28,872 nucleotides of DNA from contig NZ_JBNPXI010000037.1 of the NCBI RefSeq assembly GCF_050433385.1, positions 1-28,872 on the forward strand, given 5' to 3'. This document shows positions 23,237-28,872 of this stretch, piece by piece. The notes under the pieces are model-generated. The model saw only the letters and a program-made list of their open reading frames with translations. It was not told where the DNA came from and did no database searches. Every line of letters starts with the position of its first letter. Position 1 is the stretch's first letter. Source of the DNA: Brassicibacter mesophilus. Its GTDB lineage: Bacteria; Bacillota; Clostridia; Tissierellales; Proteiniboraceae. Made by a program: the position numbers and the translations under genes.

Positions 23237-24373
23237 ATGAAAGAGCTTGATAATTATTTTAAAGAAAAAACGGAAAACTTATCGTTTATAGAAATAAAAC
23301 CAGAAACTTATGTAGATATAAAGGGCTATAAAGTTTACTCTGATACCCCATTACCTTTAATTATTGATGAACTGATTACTGAAATTAAAGAAAAAAAAGC
23401 ACAGGATGAGGTAAAAGTTTCTGCAATTATTAATGGAATGGTATATACTGTTGGAGTTGATCCAGAATTTAAACACTGTGAAGAATACAAGCGTATTCTG
23501 TACAAATATGATGAAAAAATTGAAGAATACATACTTTATAGTGGATTAAAGAAAATAAATGAAGGGTTATTTGAAGATGGAATCATATGGTTAAGAGCAT
23601 TAACAATAATTAATGACAGACATGTAATGGGAATATATAATTATGGATTAGCTTTAGAAGAAAAAGCTAAAAGATTGTTTGAATCAGATAATAAAAAATT
23701 AGGAAATGTATTTTTAAGTAAATCCACAGAATGTTTTGAGAAAGTAATTGATATAGATAGTAATTTTGGTCAATCATATTATAAGCTAGGATATCATTAT
23801 AAAAATAGCAAGCAATTCAAGAAATGTGAGTTAATGTGGGAAAAATATATTCAGTTAGGAAATGATGATGAATTACTTCAAGAAGTTAGAGAAGGGCTTG
23901 AAGCAGTGGATGATGATGTAATCTATGAAGAAGGGTATCTTCAAATTATAAATGGTAATGCAGAAAAGGGATTAGAAAAGTTGCTTCCTTTGAAAGAAAA
24001 ATATGTAGGTTGGTGGAATCTGCTATTCATGATAGGACTAGGATATAGACAACTTGAACGTTTTGAAGAAGCTAAAGCTGAGTTTATTAGTGTTTTAGAT
24101 ATTGCTCCAAAGCAGGTTGATGCCCTTAATGAACTAGGGCTTTGCCAAGTATATTTAGGTGATACAACAGAAGCAATAGAAACATTTAGTAGAGCAATTG
24201 AATTGAAGCCAAATGACTATGAGATAATATGTAATAGAGGAATGACGTATCTTCAATTATTAGATATTAGCAATGCAGAAAAAGATATTTTAAGAGCATA
24301 TGCTATTAACTCTGAAGATGAAATAACAATCGCATGTAAAAATGAACTCGATAGAAAAAAGAATATGGGTTAA
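23237..24373 (+). CDS. Tetratricopeptide repeat protein
   Basis: A 378-residue cytoplasmic protein. Residues about 1-85 form an N-terminal domain of unknown fold that includes KVSAIINGMVYTVGVDPEF. From about 95 to 365 there are repeated 34-residue TPR units. The clearest are YKLGYHYKNSKQFKKCELMWEKYI, LLFMIGLGYRQLERFEEAKAEFISVLDIAP, LNELGLCQVYLGDTTEAIETFSRAIELKP and NRGMTYLQLLDISNAEKDI. TPRs build scaffolds for protein binding. It follows the membrane protein gene by about 36 bases and precedes a strong terminator, so the three genes from 20641 may form one unit. The SD is a moderate AGGTGGG. Confidence 0.82.
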   Translation: MKELDNYFKEKTENLSFIEIKPETYVDIKGYKVYSDTPLPLIIDELITEIKEKKAQDEVKVSAIINGMVYTVGVDPEFKHCEEYKRILYKYDEKIEEYILYSGLKKINEGLFEDGIIWLRALTIINDRHVMGIYNYGLALEEKAKRLFESDNKKLGNVFLSKSTECFEKVIDIDSNFGQSYYKLGYHYKNSKQFKKCELMWEKYIQLGNDDELLQEVREGLEAVDDDVIYEEGYLQIINGNAEKGLEKLLPLKEKYVGWWNLLFMIGLGYRQLERFEEAKAEFISVLDIAPKQVDALNELGLCQVYLGDTTEAIETFSRAIELKPNDYEIICNRGMTYLQLLDISNAEKDILRAYAINSEDEITIACKNELDRKKNMG

Positions 24374-24389
24374 CTCATATTCTTTTTTT
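24355..24389 (+). terminator. Strong terminator overlapping the TPR gene end
   Basis: A 13-bp stem pairs AAAAAAGAATATG (24355-24367) with CATATTCTTTTTT (24376-24388), with an 8-base loop and a T run as its 3' end. It includes the last codons of the TPR gene. Confidence 0.88.
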
Positions 24390-24416
24390 GTATATTAAAT
24401 CACATATCCATATATA
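24388..24416 (+). promoter_or_regulatory. Possible sigma-A promoter for the 24450 gene
   Basis: TTGTAT (24388-24393), 17 bases, then TATATA (24411-24416). The -35 sits in the U tract of the preceding terminator. It is a modest match in AT-rich sequence. Confidence 0.35.
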
Positions 24417-24449
24417 CATATAAAAAGGCGAATTTTAAGGAGGATGGAT

Positions 24450-24866
24450 ATGAGTAACATAGTTGAATTGACTGATGAGGTTAAAAAAACCACGAACTAT
24501 GTCATGTATATAAAATTATACTGTGATAGAAATGATGGGGAAGAGAATGACAAAATAATAGAAGAAGATATCTTGAAATACTTATATTTAGCTACAGAGA
24601 ACATTTATTCGATATTATGGTCGTTCATGAAATATAATAGAAAAAATCTAAATAACGAAAAGCAAAAGGAGCTATTAAAGTATTTATTAGATTCATATAT
24701 TTTATCAGAAAAATGCATTGAAAAAATTGTATATATAGATTTGTGTTATAGGGATTACTTAAAGAATGGGACAAAAAGCTGTTTTTATACTAATTATATT
24801 CTAAGAAAGCTTACTGAATATTATGATGATATACTTGATGAAATACACGAATATCTTGAATATTAA
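24450..24866 (+). CDS. Small helical acidic protein of unknown function
   Basis: A 138-residue protein. ATG 24450 is chosen because AAGGAGG ends six bases upstream; an in-frame ATG at 24444 touches the SD and cannot be used well. The protein is almost entirely predicted helix, rich in Tyr, Leu, Glu, Lys and Asn (ATENIYSILWSFMKYNRKN and CFYTNYILRKLTEYYDDILDEI). No signal peptide, membrane helix or known motif is visible. It is a single gene between a terminator and the ptb promoter. I recognise no family. Confidence 0.68.
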   Translation: MSNIVELTDEVKKTTNYVMYIKLYCDRNDGEENDKIIEEDILKYLYLATENIYSILWSFMKYNRKNLNNEKQKELLKYLLDSYILSEKCIEKIVYIDLCYRDYLKNGTKSCFYTNYILRKLTEYYDDILDEIHEYLEY

Positions 24867-24907
24867 TTATATATCTTGTGTATATGGATTAAAGTTTTGT
24901 AAATATT

Positions 24908-24937
24908 TTGAACATAGTGATGAATATATGATAAAAT
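24908..24937 (+). promoter_or_regulatory. Probable sigma-A promoter of ptb
   Basis: TTGAAC (24908-24913), 18 bases, then TAAAAT (24932-24937). Just after it, GGAAAACGATTTTA (about 24946-24959) differs at two positions from the CcpA cre consensus TGWAANCGNTNWCA, so catabolite control is possible but weakly supported. Confidence 0.45.
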
Positions 24938-24993
24938 GTTGTTTGGGAAAACGATTTTATGCAAAATAAAAATAATAGTTAGGGGGAGCTTTG

Positions 24994-25899
24994 ATGATAA
25001 AAAGTCTTAAAGAAATGCTTGATAAATCTATAAAACAGAGCAAAAGAAGGCTAGCTATTGCTGCATGTCATGATGAGGAAGTTTTAAGAGCAATTAGTGA
25101 GGCTACTTCTTTAGGCATAATAGAACCTATTTTAATTGGAGATATAAATAAAACAGAAGCAATCGCAAAACAATTAAATATATCACTAGAGGATTATGAA
25201 AAAATAGATTCCTTAGATATAGTTGGTTCAGCACAGATAGCAGTTAAACTTGTAAGTAGTGGTAAGGCTGATTTCATAATGAAAGGTTTGATTGATACAT
25301 CAATATTGTTAAAAGAGGTTCTTAATAAAGAATATGGATTAAGAACTCAAAGTTTATTGAGCCATGTAATGGTATATGAAGTACCAACATATCATAAATT
25401 AATTTTTTTAACTGATGGGGGGATGAATCTTGACCCATCACTAGAAGACAAGGTAAAAATAGTTAGAAATGCAACTAGAGTATGTAAAGCATTAGGATAT
25501 GATACTGTAAAGGTTGCTGCTTTAGCTGCAAAGGAGAAAGTAAATCCTAAGATGATTGCAACAGTTCATGCAGATGAATTGAAAACCATGTCGCTTGAAA
25601 GAAAATTCGATACAGGTGTTATAGTTGATGGACCTATGGCGTTGGATTTAGCAGTTTCAAATGAAGCTGCGCAGATAAAGAATTATAATAGCCAAGTAGC
25701 AGGTGATTCAGACATATTACTTGTACCAAATATAGAAACTGGAAATGGGATTGGTAAGAGTCTTACTTATTTTGCAAATAGCCAGTCAGCTGGAATAATA
25801 ATGGGTGCTAAGACACCGGTAGTACTCGTATCAAGAGCTGATACTCATGAAGCTAAATTGTATTCTATTGCACTAGGTAGTCTTATAGCTTCTTATTAA
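24994..25899 (+). CDS. ptb: Phosphate butyryltransferase-type acyl-CoA phosphotransferase
   Basis: A 301-residue member of the phosphate acetyl/butyryltransferase family, which swaps CoA for phosphate on an acyl-CoA to give an acyl-phosphate. Ptb-type features are the N-terminal LAIAACHDEEVLRAI, the loop DFIMKGLIDTSILLKEVLNKEYGLR, the segment HVMVYEVPTYHKLIFLTDGGMN, and the C-terminal GDSDILLVPNIETGNGIGKSLTYF. Length fits Ptb better than the longer Pta. A TTG three bases upstream is too close to the SD AGGGGGAG, so ATG 24994 is used. No butyrate kinase gene follows; iorA-iorB do, so the substrate may be an aryl- or branched-chain acyl-CoA rather than butyryl-CoA. That is inference. Confidence 0.9.
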   Translation: MIKSLKEMLDKSIKQSKRRLAIAACHDEEVLRAISEATSLGIIEPILIGDINKTEAIAKQLNISLEDYEKIDSLDIVGSAQIAVKLVSSGKADFIMKGLIDTSILLKEVLNKEYGLRTQSLLSHVMVYEVPTYHKLIFLTDGGMNLDPSLEDKVKIVRNATRVCKALGYDTVKVAALAAKEKVNPKMIATVHADELKTMSLERKFDTGVIVDGPMALDLAVSNEAAQIKNYNSQVAGDSDILLVPNIETGNGIGKSLTYFANSQSAGIIMGAKTPVVLVSRADTHEAKLYSIALGSLIASY

Positions 25900-25983
25900 A
25901 TAGTTGTTTAATAAATTAAACATAAATTAACTCAAAACATGCTAAGTTTTTTCATTTTATCAAACTTGTAAAGGGGTGTAATA

Positions 25984-27759
25984 ATGAAAAAGTTATTAAC
26001 TGGAAATGAGGCAGTAGCACTTGGAGCCTATGAGGCAGGAGTTACCTTTGCTTCAGCGTATCCTGGGACTCCAAGTACAGAGATTCTAGAAAATATTGCT
26101 CAGTATAGTGAAATTTATTCTGAGTGGGCTCCAAACGAAAAAGTAGCATTAGAGGTTGCGGTTGGTGCATCTATTGCAGGTGCTAGAACATTAGCAGCTA
26201 TGAAGCATGTAGGTGTAAATGTTGCAGCTGATCCATTGTTTACATTTGCTTATATGGGAGTAAATGGGGGGTGCATTCTTGTTTCAGCAGATGATCCTGG
26301 AATGCATAGCTCTCAGAACGAACAGGATAACAGATATTATGCAAAGTTTGCTAAACTACCAATGCTTGAGCCTAGCGATAGCCAAGAGGCTAAGGAATTT
26401 ACTAAAATAGCTTATCAGATAAGTGAGTCTTTTGATGTACCAATACTATTGAGATTAACTACTAGAATATGCCATAGTAAAGGGCTTGTTGAAATAGGAG
26501 AAAGAGATGAAGTAGGTATAAAAGAATATAATAAGAATATACCTAAATATGTGGCAACTCCTGCAAATGGAAGAAAGCTTCACGTTAAGCTAGAGGAGAA
26601 GTTAATAAAACTTGAAGAGTATAGCAATAATACCGAATTAAATAAAATTGAATTAAACGATAGAGCTATAGGTATAATTACTTCAGGTGTAGCCTATCAA
26701 TATGCGAAAGAAGTTTTTGGACAAGATGCATCTTATCTAAAGCTTGGAATGACTTTCCCAATTCCTAAGGCTAAAATACAAGAATTCTGCAAACAAGTTG
26801 AAAAGGTGTATGTAATTGAAGAATTAGAGCCTTATTTAGAAACAGAAATAAAAGCAATGGGAATAGAAGTTACAGGTAAATCGCTAATACCAAATACTGG
26901 TGAATTAAATCCTGATATTATTGCAGAAGCGATATTAGGTAAGGAAAAAGAAAAGATAGATATAGTAGAAGAAAAAGTAGTTGGAAGACCACCTACTATG
27001 TGCGCTGGTTGTCCACATAGAGGATTATTTTATACTTTAAGTAAAAAGAAAAACGTTGTTGTAACTGGTGATATAGGTTGTTATACGCTAGGCTCTGCTC
27101 CTCCACTTGAAACAATGGATACTTGTATATGTATGGGGGCAAGTATAAGTGCTGGACATGGATTTAGTAAGGCATCAGAAGTAAATGGAAGAAAGACAAA
27201 GGTTTTTGGAGTAATAGGAGATTCAACATTCTTCCATTCAGGAATAACAGGATTGATAGACATTGTTTATAATAAGGGTAATTCTGCAACAATAATTCTC
27301 GATAATAGAATTACAGGCATGACAGGTCATCAAGAAAATCCAGGTACTGGTTATACATTGTCAGGCGATGTTACTGAAAGTATCGATATCGTTAAAATAT
27401 GTGAAGCCATAGGGATTAAGAATATTGAAATTATAAACCCACTAGACCTAAAACAAACTGAAGCAGCTATTAATAAAGCTATAAATACAGACGAATCAAT
27501 GGTTATTATCACCAAATGGCCATGTGTGCTAAAGAAATCACACGAAGAAGAAATAAAAGAATACGAACTTAATTATAAGAAAAAATGTACAGTAGACATA
27601 GACAAATGTAAAAAGTGTAAGATGTGTCTTAAAGTAGGTTGTCCTGCAATATCATTTGATAAAGAAAAAGGTTCAATTATTGATCAGACCATGTGTGTTG
27701 GATGCGAAGTGTGTCTACAGGTGTGTCCATTTAATGCAATTGTAAAGGTGGGTGAGTAA
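25984..27759 (+). CDS. iorA: Indolepyruvate:ferredoxin oxidoreductase, alpha subunit
   Basis: A 591-residue cytoplasmic subunit of the oxygen-sensitive enzyme that oxidatively decarboxylates aryl 2-oxo acids (indolepyruvate, phenylpyruvate, hydroxyphenylpyruvate) to acyl-CoA and reduces ferredoxin. The N-terminal pyrimidine-binding domain (LLTGNEAVALGAYEAGVTFASAYPGTP) is followed by the TPP-binding domain: GDIGCYTLGSAPPLETMDTC then VIGDSTFFHSGITG and ILDNRITGMTGHQENPG. Two C-terminal ferredoxin-type [4Fe-4S] sets lie at C542, C545, C548 and C552, and at C571, C574, C577 and C581. Length is near the family norm. An SD AAAGGGGTG precedes the ATG. The next gene begins one base after the stop, typical of iorAB. 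Confidence 0.96.
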   Translation: MKKLLTGNEAVALGAYEAGVTFASAYPGTPSTEILENIAQYSEIYSEWAPNEKVALEVAVGASIAGARTLAAMKHVGVNVAADPLFTFAYMGVNGGCILVSADDPGMHSSQNEQDNRYYAKFAKLPMLEPSDSQEAKEFTKIAYQISESFDVPILLRLTTRICHSKGLVEIGERDEVGIKEYNKNIPKYVATPANGRKLHVKLEEKLIKLEEYSNNTELNKIELNDRAIGIITSGVAYQYAKEVFGQDASYLKLGMTFPIPKAKIQEFCKQVEKVYVIEELEPYLETEIKAMGIEVTGKSLIPNTGELNPDIIAEAILGKEKEKIDIVEEKVVGRPPTMCAGCPHRGLFYTLSKKKNVVVTGDIGCYTLGSAPPLETMDTCICMGASISAGHGFSKASEVNGRKTKVFGVIGDSTFFHSGITGLIDIVYNKGNSATIILDNRITGMTGHQENPGTGYTLSGDVTESIDIVKICEAIGIKNIEIINPLDLKQTEAAINKAINTDESMVIITKWPCVLKKSHEEEIKEYELNYKKKCTVDIDKCKKCKMCLKVGCPAISFDKEKGSIIDQTMCVGCEVCLQVCPFNAIVKVGE

Positions 27760-27760
27760 T

Positions 27761-28339
27761 ATGGCTGATATTAAAAATATACTAATGGTAGGAGTTGGAG
27801 GGCAAGGGATAATTCTTGCGAGTAAAGTGTTAGCCAAAGGACTTATTGATGCAGGGTATGATGTTAAAATGTCAGAGGTTCATGGTATGGCTCAAAGAGG
27901 TGGAAGTGTTACAACTCAAGTTAGATATGGGGAAAAAGTATATTCACCAATCATTGGTAAGGGGCAAGCCGATATAATAGTAGCTTTTGAGAAGATGGAA
28001 GCTATGAGGTGGATTGAATATTTAAAGCCTAATGGCAAGCTAGTAGTTAATGACTATGCTATACCGTCTGCACCTATACTCACTGGACAGATGGAATATC
28101 CTAAAGGAATAATTGATGAACTCAAAGCTAAAGTTCAGACCATAGTGCTTGAAGCTGCAAATGAAGCTATCAAATTAGGAAATATAAAAGCTCAAAATAT
28201 ATTAATGCTTGGAAGTTTAGTTAAGGCATTAAATATTAATGAAGTAAATTGGGAAGATGTAATAAAAGATCAAGTAAATGAAAAGTTTGTTGAGTTAAAT
28301 ATCAATGCATTTAATAGGGGTATAGAACTAGTTAAGTAA
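27761..28339 (+). CDS. iorB: Indolepyruvate:ferredoxin oxidoreductase, beta subunit
   Basis: A 192-residue gamma-type pyruvate/ketoacid ferredoxin oxidoreductase subunit, partner of IorA. It has the CoA-binding family signature NILMVGVGGQGIILASKVLAKGL and the segment VKMSEVHGMAQRGGSVTTQVR. It starts at ATG 27761, one base after the iorA stop, behind GGTG; an in-frame GTG at 27752 lies inside iorA and has poorer spacing. The one-base gap indicates translational coupling that would keep the subunits balanced. The chain ends before a 17-bp terminator stem. Confidence 0.95.
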   Translation: MADIKNILMVGVGGQGIILASKVLAKGLIDAGYDVKMSEVHGMAQRGGSVTTQVRYGEKVYSPIIGKGQADIIVAFEKMEAMRWIEYLKPNGKLVVNDYAIPSAPILTGQMEYPKGIIDELKAKVQTIVLEAANEAIKLGNIKAQNILMLGSLVKALNINEVNWEDVIKDQVNEKFVELNINAFNRGIELVK

Positions 28340-28372
28340 GTATATAATAAAGACTTGGAGTTTTATTTTAGA

Positions 28373-28415
28373 AAATACGCATCTAATATTTATTTATATT
28401 AGATGCGTATTTGTA
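28373..28415 (+). terminator. Very long-stem terminator after iorB
   Basis: A perfect 17-bp stem pairs 28373-28389 with 28396-28412, with a 6-base loop. The 3' arm ends in TTT but has no long U run. It insulates iorAB from the rRNA promoters downstream and could act in both directions. Confidence 0.8.
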
Positions 28416-28546
28416 CTATTTATTAATTATCTTTTCCTGTAGTTAAATGAAAAACGCTAGTATGTAAAAGAAGCACATTTCGTGAGCAAATTGAAGATAG
28501 TAAAAAATATTTTAGCATAGAAGGGAATAAGATGAATAATATACAC

Positions 28547-28575
28547 TTGTTGAGGTACAATAAATATGCTATATT
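28547..28575 (+). promoter_or_regulatory. Possible upstream rRNA promoter
   Basis: TTGTTG (28547-28552), 17 bases, then TATATT (28570-28575). It is weaker than the two promoters downstream but has the right spacing. A 35-codon basic ORF at 28532-28639 overlaps it and is not trusted. Confidence 0.4.
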
Positions 28576-28647
28576 AAATAAGTCGCCGAACAAAAGACGA
28601 CAGAAAACAGCTAAAATAATAAGAAATAAAAAATATTAAAAAAGCTG

Positions 28648-28676
28648 TTGACAAGAGAAAAGAAATTTGATATAGT
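28648..28676 (+). promoter_or_regulatory. rRNA operon promoter P1
   Basis: TTGACA (28648-28653), consensus, then 17 bases and TATAGT (28671-28676). The AT-rich stretch just before it could act as an UP element. Confidence 0.85.
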
Positions 28677-28729
28677 AGTAAAAGTCGACAATATTCGACA
28701 AAACAACAAAAGAAAAATGGAAAAAGCGC

Positions 28730-28758
28730 TTGACACAAGGAAATAAAAGTGCTAAGAT
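28730..28758 (+). promoter_or_regulatory. rRNA operon promoter P2
   Basis: TTGACA (28730-28735), then 17 bases and TAAGAT (28753-28758). Tandem strong promoters 82 bases apart, ahead of a boxA-like leader, are characteristic of rRNA operons. Confidence 0.85.
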
Positions 28759-28764
28759 AATAAA

Positions 28765-28872
28765 GCTGATGTTTGGCCTTTGAAAACTGAACAGTGAAAA
28801 GACAAGTTTAATAACAGCAAAGCTGTTAAAACAACTTATGAATTAACGTCAACGTTAATACATTTGAGTTAA
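28765..28872 (+). other. rRNA operon leader (boxA and hairpins), 16S gene just beyond the window
   Basis: GGCCTTTGAAAACTGAACAGTG (28775-28796) is the boxA-like leader motif commonly found upstream of clostridial 16S rRNA and fits the Nus antitermination consensus. A 7-bp hairpin follows (TAACAGC 28812-28818 with GCTGTTA 28822-28828), then another (ATTAACG 28842-28848 with CGTTAAT 28853-28859) enclosed by AACT/AGTT pairing. These are leader structures that often precede the 16S processing stem. The start of 16S itself is not in the window. Confidence 0.8.

Noticed and set aside
28532..28639. 35-codon very basic ORF with a weak SD before the rRNA promoters
   Set aside because: It overlaps a -35/-10 pair, has only a weak SD (AAGGG), and is too short and Lys/Asn-biased to separate from chance in AT-rich DNA.
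1..28872. CRISPR array, insertion sequence, integrase or phage cluster
   Set aside because: No regularly spaced direct repeats with unique spacers, no transposase or integrase motifs, and uniform gene direction and composition.

Overview
The window looks like chromosomal DNA of a low-GC Gram-positive anaerobe of the class Clostridia. The support is strong AT bias, many TTG/GTG starts behind strong Shine-Dalgarno (SD) sequences, a T-box leader on argS, a GerMN lipoprotein typical of spore formers, a Ptb/IorAB amino-acid fermentation module, and a clostridial-type rRNA operon leader at the right edge. I cannot name a genus. I see no CRISPR array, insertion sequence, prophage or integrase. Almost every gene points right; two small unknown genes (18262-19088) point left.

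Layout. 1-3924: a small two-helix membrane protein, then pheS-pheT, closed by a terminator. 4062-11554: a housekeeping run of a long ZapA-like protein, a DUF421 membrane protein, a large U32 'peptidase' family protein, MutS2, a DUF523 iron-sulfur protein and a GerMN lipoprotein. A 300-base gap at 7802-8102 holds a protein-like 30-codon remnant and a multi-hairpin AT-rich element. 11569-13577: promoter, T-box leader with a candidate AGA (Arg) specifier, and argS. 13606-13733: a promoter and terminator that frame a candidate small RNA of about 90 nt with a C-rich hairpin loop. 13765-17109: a membrane-stress-type operon of a LiaF-like/DUF4097 membrane protein with an exact 18-residue beta-solenoid repeat, an ECF sigma factor, its zinc anti-sigma factor and a B-box/TM2-like membrane protein. 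It is preceded by a sequence that could be an autoregulated ECF promoter.

17162-24866: less familiar genes. These are a possible degenerate ADP-ribosylglycohydrolase-like protein, two small leftward unknowns, a cytoplasmic amidase_6-type protein, a GNAT acetyltransferase, a B12-binding radical SAM protein overlapping an integral membrane protein, a TPR protein and a small acidic unknown. 24908-28415: ptb, iorA and iorB, which together suggest oxidation of aryl- or branched-chain 2-oxo acids to acyl-CoA and then acyl-phosphate; no acyl kinase is present. 28547-28872: tandem promoters and a boxA-type leader of an rRNA operon whose 16S gene should start just beyond the window.

The observations most worth following are the candidate C-rich-loop sRNA beside the ECF operon, the exact period-18 (super-period 36) repeat with alternating aromatic and His/Asn residues, the possible ECF autoregulatory promoter, the structured element before mutS2, and the active-site-less ADP-ribosylglycohydrolase-like protein.
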